A stretch of DNA of 41,387 nucleotides from Candidatus Parcubacteria bacterium (lineage in GTDB: Bacteria > Patescibacteriota > Minisyncoccia > JAHIHE01 > JAGLIN01). The stretch covers positions 1-41,387 of the forward strand of contig JAGLLA010000014.1 of assembly GCA_023140775.1 (NCBI GenBank). Direction: 5' to 3'. The notes beneath the pieces are model-generated. The model worked only from the letters and a program-made list of their open reading frames with translations, did no database searches and had not been told where the DNA came from. Positions 10,514-20,445 of this stretch are shown piece by piece. Within the stretch, counting starts at the first letter, position 1. Every line of letters starts with the position of its first letter. The translations under genes and the position numbers were made by a program.

Positions 10514-10636
10514 GAGTGTTGAATAAAGCGCTAGTAGAGTTTATTGGAGTGTTAAACGAAGCGATAGCGGAGTTTGACTAATATATCACATTATACCCAT
10601 TTTCAGCAAAACTCCAGTACATTGCGTTTTACACTC
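10514..10636. repeat. Two tandem degenerate copies plus one inverted copy of a ~30-bp unit
   Basis: gagtgttgaataaagcgctagtagagttt / ggagtgttaaacgaagcgatagcggagttt / inverted aaactccagtacattgcgttttacactcc. Confidence 0.5.
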
Positions 10637-10766
10637 CTAGCTTTTTCAACAAAAAAACCATCATCAAGATGGAAAAAGTTTCTCTATATTTTGACGAAAA
10701 AAAATAGAGGTTCAGAATTCTAAATTACTCGCTTATATTCACGAGAGAGCTAGAATTCCAAACCAG

Positions 10767-11156
10767 TTAGTAATATTGCTGACTTAATTTTTGAGCATCA
10801 ATTTTTTTTGCAATATTTTTTAGATTGAGAGCATATGCCCTGGCGGCAGAGAAATCACCATTAAACATAGCAGCATGTGTTGGCCATGATTCAGCAATTA
10901 CTTCCTGCCCTAACAAAGCTAGGAGATTTTTTTTTGCTGCAAGAAATCTTAGTCCTTCGTTATAACATTCCAAGAGATGCAATTCCTCTATTGTCATTTT
11001 TCGCGCATACTCTCCAACGAGGTCAAAGCTATCCTGTTGAATTAAAAATTTCAAACCATCGTAATATCCCATTTGCTCTAAAATATCTTCATCTGTTATT
11101 TCGCTAAGATCCTTACCAAGCAAAGGATACTTCGGTTCAATGCATGTTTGTATCAT
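10767..11156 (-). CDS. Hypothetical protein
   Basis: 129 aa ORF with coding-like composition; no family recognised. Confidence 0.6.
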   Translation of the reverse strand: MIQTCIEPKYPLLGKDLSEITDEDILEQMGYYDGLKFLIQQDSFDLVGEYARKMTIEELHLLECYNEGLRFLAAKKNLLALLGQEVIAESWPTHAAMFNGDFSAARAYALNLKNIAKKIDAQKLSQQYY

Positions 11157-11472
11157 CTTTAATGCCTCTTTTTTCTTGCTATTTTATTTAATTAAGTCCG
11201 ACCCTTTTTTAAAAGTAGACTAAAACCAGTTTATCATAAATGACCATTATTGTCAACCCTTGCTAAAAACACGTTAAACGAAACGAAAGATCACCGCAAT
11301 CATAAGCTCTTTATTCTACAAAAGAACTTAATTTTTTAAAAAAAATTACACAGCATTGCTCGTAACCAATGTTAGCTTGATAATATGCTTGTCAATTCAC
11401 CTCATTTTATGTAAAATTAGATCATATTATATATGTAGCTCATGCTTAATACTAAATACTTACTACTAAATT

Positions 11473-11640
11473 ATGTCAAAATCAAAATGGGGCAATTTTG
11501 CCTACAAAGGAAAACCAGATCCAATGAAAATCGCTAACCGAGTCATGTTCATTTTTGTCTTGATCCTTTTCATCGGCTTTGTTAAAGCTGGATTAAGAGA
11601 AGGATGGTTTGAACCTATCATAGACTTTATACTATATTAA
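11473..11640 (+). CDS. Small single-TM hypothetical protein
   Basis: Manual frame: MSKSKWGNFAYKGKPDPMKIANRVMFIFVLILFIGFVKAGLREGWFEPIIDFILY. Confidence 0.5.
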   Translation: MSKSKWGNFAYKGKPDPMKIANRVMFIFVLILFIGFVKAGLREGWFEPIIDFILY

Positions 11641-11821
11641 AAATAATTAGACAAAACCATCCGCATCTTGTGATTCTAGAGCCGTATAGTAAACCATTTC
11701 TTCTATGGTTCACCTAAGGTCAAAATCACAATATTCTACATCTCAAACTATCAACCAATATTTTATGATAATTCCCTCCGTATTTTTTTGATGAGATTAC
11801 AATGAAATCATTTTGATTATC

Positions 11822-11856
11822 AAAAAACAGCAATATCTCAATTGCTGTTTTTTTAA
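11822..11856 (+). terminator. Intrinsic terminator
   Basis: AAAAACAGCAA-tatctcaa-TTGCTGTTTTTTT. Confidence 0.65.
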
Positions 11857-11932
11857 ACCTCAGTCTTCTATAATTGAACTCGGACTTCAGATACCTGAAG
11901 TCCAACTTCGAAAGATCGTATACTTAAATCAG

Positions 11933-13879
<1,947 letters not shown>

Positions 13880-14027
13880 TTATTAACTTATTATTAAATC
13901 AAGTTTTGTACAGAAAGCCATTCTATTAATAGCTAACCCATTACAGGGACTGTCCTTATTTTTTGAAAAACTCTCCGCACGATAAAACTATTTTCATAAC
14001 TTTATCATTCGGAGGTCCGACGATTAG

Positions 14028-14066
14028 TCAGACTCCTATAGAAGGACTCCATTTTATTATATCCAT
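14028..14066 (-). CDS. Putative 12-aa leader peptide upstream of dnaK
   Basis: AAGGAGGTGATTAAT-ATG GAT ATA ATA AAA TGG AGT CCT TCT ATA GGA GTC TGA (MDIIKWSPSIGV); strong SD at 14071-14080; stop lies within a hairpin. Confidence 0.45.
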   Translation of the reverse strand: MDIIKWSPSIGV

Positions 14067-14127
14067 ATTAATCACCTCCTTTTTACTTAAAAATAAAAAA
14101 TATAGAATTTGATAATGGATTTTCTTA

Positions 14128-14295
14128 TTATTTACTACTTCCGCAGCCAGAATGACAACCACTGCATCCAGGACAACTGAAAAGCTCTTCTTCGTTTGTT
14201 TCCACCATTTTCTCATCGCAACAAACAGGAATTTTCTGATCGTCACCTTCTTCAATACTTCCGCATCCTTTTGCGCATTTGTATAGTTTTGACAT
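14128..14295 (-). CDS. Small Cys-rich putative metal-binding protein between grpE and dnaK
   Basis: Manual frame: MSKLYKCAKGCGSIEEGDDQKIPVCCDEKMVETNEEELFSCPGCSGCHSGCGSSK; 9 Cys in 55 aa; not in supplied ORF track. Confidence 0.7.
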   Translation of the reverse strand: MSKLYKCAKGCGSIEEGDDQKIPVCCDEKMVETNEEELFSCPGCSGCHSGCGSSK

Positions 14296-14324
14296 ATTTT
14301 TTTATTACTTGATTAAATTATTTA

Positions 14325-14402
14325 TTGGAGTTCAGGTTTCAACCTGTAATCCTTCGACAAGCTCAGGCTGAGATTAATTACATACTAAAGTCTTAACTCC
14401 AA
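14325..14402. repeat. Palindromic repeat TTGGAGTTCAGGTTTCAACCTG...AACTCCAA (copy A)
   Basis: Inverted termini; shares TGGAGTTCAGGTTTYAACCTGTAA with 36731-36781; contains CTTCGACAAGCTCAGG. Confidence 0.6.
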
Positions 14403-14415
14403 AATTGATATTTTA

Positions 14416-14973
14416 TTATCTTGAGACTTCCTTATCATTTTCATCTTTTTGATTCTTTTTTGCGATCCGCACCTTGGCAGGCCTAATGATTTTCCCTGAC
14501 ATTTTATATCCCTTTTGAAGCTCAACGATCACAGTCCCTTCTTCTTTGTCAGATTCTTCCTCTCCGACTGATTCAAACAAGCTTGGATCAAATTTTTCTC
14601 CTAAAGATCTAATCTCCTCAACTCCAGCTTCTTTCAAAAAACCATCAAACTGCCCCTTTATACACAAGATACCCTTCACCCAATCTGAATCTTTCAAGTC
14701 TTCTGGCAAATAATTTGTAGCTAAAGCAAAACTATCAATTGTTGGCAGAAGATTCAAAATCATATCCTCATTAGCGTATTTTCGAAATTCACTCAAATGC
14801 TTTTCTTGTTCCTTCTTATAGTTTGCCATATCTGCCTGCGCTCTCTGCCAACCAATCAAATTTTCCTCAACTTGTTTTTTCAATTCTTCTACCTCTTTAA
14901 CCTCTTTGGCAATCTTCTTTGCAAAAGTCTTAGGTTTTTCTTTTTTGATCTTTTCTTTTTTTTCGTTTGACAT
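14416..14973 (-). CDS. grpE: Nucleotide exchange factor GrpE
   Basis: 185 aa; coiled coil N-term, LLPTIDSFALA, FDPSLFESVGEEE, VIVELQKGYKMSGKIIRPAKVRIAK. Confidence 0.95.
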   Translation of the reverse strand: MSNEKKEKIKKEKPKTFAKKIAKEVKEVEELKKQVEENLIGWQRAQADMANYKKEQEKHLSEFRKYANEDMILNLLPTIDSFALATNYLPEDLKDSDWVKGILCIKGQFDGFLKEAGVEEIRSLGEKFDPSLFESVGEEESDKEEGTVIVELQKGYKMSGKIIRPAKVRIAKKNQKDENDKEVSR

Positions 14974-15031
14974 ATTTTATATTTTAACTAGTATTATATT
15001 AAATGTATAATCCTGAGGAGGAATAAATAAA

Positions 15032-15262
15032 ATGAAATATCTAAAATGTATATTGAAAAATTCAATCAAGCATAAACCAATCGCAACAATCTTTCTTCTG
15101 ATTGGGATATTACTATCTGTCATATCTTTTCCGGTGTATCTGATCTTCGGAATAAATACAAAGCTATTTTTTATGACTGGTGTCATAATTACTTCTATAG
15201 TAGCACTGACAAATCCAAAATTTAAAAAAGATATTATTGCCAAGATGAAAAGTGAATCATAA
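15032..15262 (+). CDS. Small membrane hypothetical protein
   Basis: 76 aa with two predicted TM stretches; SD-like GAGGAGG upstream. Confidence 0.6.
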   Translation: MKYLKCILKNSIKHKPIATIFLLIGILLSVISFPVYLIFGINTKLFFMTGVIITSIVALTNPKFKKDIIAKMKSES

Positions 15263-15328
15263 AACTTTTCGTCTTTTTTTATTTTTTAAAAAAACGATTA
15301 AGCTCCTTATTTACAAGATGTAAACATT

Positions 15329-16081
15329 TTAAATCAAAGTCATCAAAATTATCATAGTCCCTCCACCACTTAGCAATTTTTTCAAATAATCAATCAGTGA
15401 TACATTGTGAGAATATTTCATTCTTTTTGGGCCGATAATTGCCAAGAGTCCTTCTTCACCACTTTCCAGAGTATATTTGGAGACAACCATACTACATTCA
15501 TCAACTGCGCAAATTGGATTTTCCTTTCCGATATAAACTTCGATCTCTGACTTATTCTCCAATTCCTTGGAAAGGGAATCAATACTTTCATCGATATAAT
15601 CGATCACTTCCGCAACCCTGCAAACACTATCTGAATTTTGAAATTCTGGTTTTGAAAAAAGTCTTTGCAGTCCAGCTTTATGAAAATCATCTGAACCAAT
15701 TGTGCCACTAACGGCAAGACTATCCGACATCTGAGAAAGCAATTTCGCTGTCGTTCGAGCCAGCATTCTGTTTTGAGATTTCAATTTCAACACTTCAACT
15801 TGCAATGACTTTTGCTCTTTTTGACTCAATTTCTTATCTTGCATCAATTCATCTACAAAATATCGGAATCCTTGATCGGTTGGAATTCTTCCTGCTGAAG
15901 TGTACGGCTGATATAAATAACCGTTATTTTCCAGTTCCCACATTTCCGCTCGAATCGTAGCCGAGCTCACATTCAAGCTGTATTTTTCAAATAACAACGC
16001 AGATCCAACAGGCACAGCAGAACCAACATATTCCTTGATAATTGCCGTCAAAATTTTCTCCTGCCTACTTTCCATGGTCAT
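15329..16081 (-). CDS. hrcA: Heat-inducible transcription repressor HrcA (short form)
   Basis: 250 aa; N-term winged helix SRQEKILTAIIKEYV..AVPVGS..SSATIRAEMWELENNGYLYQPYTSAGRIPTDQGFRYFVD. Confidence 0.93.
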   Translation of the reverse strand: MTMESRQEKILTAIIKEYVGSAVPVGSALLFEKYSLNVSSATIRAEMWELENNGYLYQPYTSAGRIPTDQGFRYFVDELMQDKKLSQKEQKSLQVEVLKLKSQNRMLARTTAKLLSQMSDSLAVSGTIGSDDFHKAGLQRLFSKPEFQNSDSVCRVAEVIDYIDESIDSLSKELENKSEIEVYIGKENPICAVDECSMVVSKYTLESGEEGLLAIIGPKRMKYSHNVSLIDYLKKLLSGGGTMIILMTLI

Positions 16082-16091
16082 GATATATCGA

Positions 16092-16118
16092 TTAGCACTT
16101 GCACTACGAGAGTGCTAA
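16092..16118. promoter_or_regulatory. CIRCE operator upstream of hrcA
   Basis: TTAGCACTT-N9-GAGTGCTAA, one mismatch to the CIRCE consensus TTAGCACTC-N9-GAGTGCTAA. Confidence 0.95.
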
Positions 16119-16288
16119 TTTCATTATACTATTTTTTCGAAATGCGTCAAGAGTACAAATTGATATAATTCTTATTTTTACCAAATCACCAGATTATATA
16201 CATAAAAATCTCTAGACAACAGTTGTCAAAAAACAAGAAAAACTGTATAATTAAATTAATGATTTAAACTTAATTTTCAAACTAATTT

Positions 16289-17206
16289 ATGAAACAAGAA
16301 ATTCAAAACGGTAAAATAAAATGGATTAGCATCACAAATCCAAACAAACAAAATGTTGAGTTTTTGAAAAAGGATTTCAACATTTGTCCTTCAATCCTCA
16401 AGGAATATATCCCCTTAATCAAAAGACCAAAAGTTGAAGAATACAAAGATTATCTATTTGTCGTAATTCACTTCCCTGTTTTTGATCGAAAATCAAGAAA
16501 AACAATTTCAACCGAACTAGATATAATTCTTTTTGAGAATACTTTGATTACAAGTCATAACGGCTTGCTCCCTGAACTGAAAAAAATCGTGGAAAAATGT
16601 ACTTCCAACAAACTTGTAAAGAATTATTACATGGAAGACAATGCAATTGAATTAACTTTGAAGATCATTGACAAGCTAATCGACACAAGAATGCCTATGC
16701 TTGATCACCTTGATGATAATATCAACAACATTGAGGAAGAAATTTTCAATGGCAACGAAAGAAAAATGGTTGCAGAGATCGCCATCGTCAAACACGACAT
16801 GATCAGCTTTCGAAGAATTGTCAAACCGCAAAGAATGGTCCTTGAGAGTTTATCTCGAAATATTTGTAAAATTTCAAACAAAAACCATTCCAGGCTTTCA
16901 GCAGAGGTCATCGGATCAAATATCAAAATTTGGAACACTCTGGAAAATCACAAAGAGATGATCGAAGCTCTTGAGCAAACAAACGAATCGCTACTCTCGT
17001 ACAAATTAAACAACACCATGAAAATTCTAACCGCTTTTTCTGTGATTGTACTCCCTCTCTCTTTGATGGCGAATGCTTTTGGAATGAATGTCACGAATGG
17101 AATGCCACTTCAAGAATCACCAATCGGATTTTGGGTCGTAATCGCCCTAATGACCATAACAACTTTCATTTCATTTTTGTTTTTCAAATATAAAAAGTGG
17201 ATATAG
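16289..17206 (+). CDS. corA: CorA-family divalent cation transporter
   Basis: 305 aa; C-terminal two TMs with GMN motif (ANAFGMNVTNGMP). Confidence 0.95.
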   Translation: MKQEIQNGKIKWISITNPNKQNVEFLKKDFNICPSILKEYIPLIKRPKVEEYKDYLFVVIHFPVFDRKSRKTISTELDIILFENTLITSHNGLLPELKKIVEKCTSNKLVKNYYMEDNAIELTLKIIDKLIDTRMPMLDHLDDNINNIEEEIFNGNERKMVAEIAIVKHDMISFRRIVKPQRMVLESLSRNICKISNKNHSRLSAEVIGSNIKIWNTLENHKEMIEALEQTNESLLSYKLNNTMKILTAFSVIVLPLSLMANAFGMNVTNGMPLQESPIGFWVVIALMTITTFISFLFFKYKKWI

Positions 17207-17245
17207 AACAATAAATAAAGCAATTAATATTAAAAACTAAAAAAC

Positions 17246-20200
17246 ATGATAATAAAAAATAAAAAAATAATAGACATTTTTTTTGGCTCCATTTTGCTAC
17301 AAATCGTTTTTCTTTTGGCATATAGTGTCAATTTTTTGTTTGCGCAAGTTTCTACCTCTCCACTTATTTTCTCTGTAAAGATTAATAATACTGAGATTAA
17401 CAGCACTATGGAAATCAATGAAATAAAAAATATAGGAGCGAAGATTACCTCAACCGACACCGCCTCTTTAGGTGCGATTACATTAGTTAATTTTATATTC
17501 GATAACCCAAATACACCCGATGTCGACTACAATTTTCCAGCAATTATTAACCCAGACAATCAGTCAAATTGGACAGACAGTCAACATGGCATGTTTTCGG
17601 TAGAAAATGGTATTTATAATTTTTATACAAAAGCCATCTCAATGACAACTACTGCCAGTGATTATGTAAATGAATACTCAAGTAACCCTATTCGGATTAA
17701 TATAAATAATGTTCCAACTAAAACCATTGCCACGGTATCTCCATTTTCAATTGAATTTATAAATATACCAAGTTCTCCTTTGTCTGGAGATCAAATTTTT
17801 TATGCAAAAACAAACAGAATAGCAGAATATGTTAAATTTAAAGTATTTCCCGGCATTAAAAATAATTTTTATGAATTATATTATGGGAAAAAAGTTTCTG
17901 AATTTACTAATGAATATTACTTTAAGTTACCAACCGTTTCTTTTCCGAATGGAATATATAAAATTACAGCAATAGCAAATGACGGAACAAGCAAAAATGA
18001 TGACCACATAGAAAATGTTGAAATTCACAATAATATAGATACTACAATGACTGCCACTGGCCTAGATTTAAATATAATGCCTGTTATTAAATTTTCTGAA
18101 AAATATAAAACTACAGAATTATCTTTATCTAATAATCAAGAAATTTCTATTGCTTTGAATGAAGAAATAAATATCAACTTACTTGTGTTTAAAACAAGAA
18201 AAGTAGAAGACACAGATGGCGAAGGATATAAGGAATATATCGCCCTACAAGGTATCAACAATCTGTATTATTTCAACTTAGATACCACTCTCCTTACTAA
18301 TAATACAAATTATTATATAAAAGCATTTTACAATGGGGTAATTGTTGACTATTTTTCTGCAAAAATTAATAATGCTAACTCGAATAATACGGAGACCATA
18401 ATAAATACTACCACTGAAACAGTTGATAACACTGTTTCAAGTGACACAAGACCTAAAGTTGATACTACAGTAGAGATAATCGATGACACTACTTCAGATG
18501 ACACAAATACTACTACAGAAATGATCGATAACACTATATCAACCACAAGATCTACGATCTATCCCACTCAAAAGACACTACTCTGCGACAATGCTAACAT
18601 CAAAGACTCAAAAGAATGTAATATCTATTTATTCGAACTAAACTCTCCCGAAGAGTGTAAGAACCAAGAATTTGAAAGAAGTGAAGAATGTACAGAGTTT
18701 ATTTTTTCAAAAAGTATACCTTTGGCTTGCAGAGAAAAAAATATCACCACTAGAGAAGAGTGCAACAATGAGATAGAAAAACAAAATACCCTAACTGCTA
18801 AAAGTTCCTTTATCTATAAAGACTGCACAAAAATTGGAATTACAGACGTGGAGGAATGCCATTATAATCTCAGAGAGGAATATACAAAGTTTAAAACTAT
18901 CATCAAATTAAACCGTGAAAACAATCAACGATCAATTGAGTGCAAAGAGCAAAATATATCAAACTTAAACGAATGCGAAAGATTTATGTTCAAAAAATAT
19001 GCACCAGAAGATTGCAAAACTCAGAATATTTACAGTACTGAGGAATGCGACAACTTGGTATTTGAAAAAATTGCTCCTTATGACTGTAAAAAAGCTAGAA
19101 TTACTAGTCTTGAATCATGTAACGAACTGATGTTTGAAAAATATAACAAAGAATACGCAATATCCCAAGAACAATATCCCATCGAATGTAAAGCGCAGAA
19201 TATAGAATCTACCATTGAATGTAAAAAAGCCATAAGAACTATTTATCTTCCAAAGAAATGTACAGCGAACGGAATTCAAGATATAGAAAAATGTGAAATA
19301 TTACTTAGTAAAAAAAGTATTACAAAAGAGTGTCAAAGTGATAATGTTACTTCAAGAAATGAATGTAATGACTACCTGTTTAATCAATTTGGATCGCAAA
19401 AATGTGAAAAAGATGGAATAAATGATCGCAAAGAATGTGAAAATCATATCTTTAATGAGTATATTTCAAAAATAAATTGCGAAGACAGAGAAAACTGGGA
19501 ATGTAAAAATATAATAATCGAGCGATATTTGGGAAATATTTCCTACAAACAAGCAATTTTTGAAAAAATAGAGAAGAGCAACGATAAGTTAAAAAATAGG
19601 TCTCTGCAGATAGACAAGTTAAAGGAAGAAATAGGAATAAGCACTGATATAATTCCGCTTAAAAAAACAAAAACAAGCATTAAAATAATTCAATCAGAAT
19701 CCAGTCTAACATTGAATAAAAAAGAAGAGTTACTTCAGTTATCGCCAATAATAATAATGCTAGACTCAGATCAAGATGGACTACCTGATGATATAGAAAT
19801 AAAAATAGGCACAGACCCAAACAACAAAGACACTGACCAAGATGGATATACAGATCTAGAAGAGATCCAAAAGGGCTATAATCCTAATGGAACAGGAATA
19901 TTTGAAAATATCCTATCATCAATTGAGATAGCAATAATCAACAACGAAAAACTTGAGCATCCAAAAAATAAAGGCAAAGAAAGCAACAGCTTTCGAATTA
20001 ACGATATTACTAATCTTCAAAATACCGAGGGGTATATTCTGCAAGGAACAGCAAGTCCGAACAGTACTGCCACAATATATATCTATTCAGATCTACCAGT
20101 ACTAATCACAACCAAAACTGATGAATACGGCAATTGGAAATATGAAATGAGAGAGTCTTTGATTGATGGGGAACATGAAATTTATGTTACGATCAACGAT

Positions 20201-20428
20201 AATACTGGAAAGGTTGTCAACAAAAGTAAGCCGTTTAGCCTATTTATCAAGCAAGCTGAGGCCGTTTCCGTCAAAGATTTCCTTATTCCAATAGACAGTT
20301 CCGCTTCGAGAGAATCAGACCTTTCCCTATATTATTATAAGATAATTTCATTTGTATTAATCGTTATGGGAATATCAATGTTCCTCATTACTATCGTCGC
20401 GAAAAAAAAGGGAAGAAGTGAAAAATAA
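17246..20428 (+). CDS. Large surface protein: N-term TM/signal, Thr-rich linker, Cys-pair repeat array, TSP3-like Ca-binding motif, Ig-like domain, C-terminal TM
   Basis: 1060 aa; DSDQDGLPDDIEIKIGTDPNNKDTDQDGYTDLEEIQKGYNP; GTASPNSTATIYIYSD..GNWKYEM; C-term hydrophobic helix followed by KKKGRSEK. Confidence 0.85.
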   Translation: MIIKNKKIIDIFFGSILLQIVFLLAYSVNFLFAQVSTSPLIFSVKINNTEINSTMEINEIKNIGAKITSTDTASLGAITLVNFIFDNPNTPDVDYNFPAIINPDNQSNWTDSQHGMFSVENGIYNFYTKAISMTTTASDYVNEYSSNPIRININNVPTKTIATVSPFSIEFINIPSSPLSGDQIFYAKTNRIAEYVKFKVFPGIKNNFYELYYGKKVSEFTNEYYFKLPTVSFPNGIYKITAIANDGTSKNDDHIENVEIHNNIDTTMTATGLDLNIMPVIKFSEKYKTTELSLSNNQEISIALNEEININLLVFKTRKVEDTDGEGYKEYIALQGINNLYYFNLDTTLLTNNTNYYIKAFYNGVIVDYFSAKINNANSNNTETIINTTTETVDNTVSSDTRPKVDTTVEIIDDTTSDDTNTTTEMIDNTISTTRSTIYPTQKTLLCDNANIKDSKECNIYLFELNSPEECKNQEFERSEECTEFIFSKSIPLACREKNITTREECNNEIEKQNTLTAKSSFIYKDCTKIGITDVEECHYNLREEYTKFKTIIKLNRENNQRSIECKEQNISNLNECERFMFKKYAPEDCKTQNIYSTEECDNLVFEKIAPYDCKKARITSLESCNELMFEKYNKEYAISQEQYPIECKAQNIESTIECKKAIRTIYLPKKCTANGIQDIEKCEILLSKKSITKECQSDNVTSRNECNDYLFNQFGSQKCEKDGINDRKECENHIFNEYISKINCEDRENWECKNIIIERYLGNISYKQAIFEKIEKSNDKLKNRSLQIDKLKEEIGISTDIIPLKKTKTSIKIIQSESSLTLNKKEELLQLSPIIIMLDSDQDGLPDDIEIKIGTDPNNKDTDQDGYTDLEEIQKGYNPNGTGIFENILSSIEIAIINNEKLEHPKNKGKESNSFRINDITNLQNTEGYILQGTASPNSTATIYIYSDLPVLITTKTDEYGNWKYEMRESLIDGEHEIYVTINDNTGKVVNKSKPFSLFIKQAEAVSVKDFLIPIDSSASRESDLSLYYYKIISFVLIVMGISMFLITIVAKKKGRSEK
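18570..19555 (+). repeat. Protein-level tandem repeat array (~26 aa units, C-x(n)-I-x2-x-x-E-C)
   Basis: e.g. ECKEQNISNLNECERFMFKKYAPEDCKTQNIYSTEECDNLVFEKIAPYDCKKARITSLESCNELMFEKY. Confidence 0.85.
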
Positions 20429-20445
20429 AAAAATAAAAAAAAACA

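Noticed and set aside
14028-14255. 75-aa ORF MKKVTIRKFLFVAMRKWW...
   Set aside because: Overlaps out of frame the Cys-rich 55-aa gene; only its last 12 codons (after the SD) look meaningful as a leader peptide.
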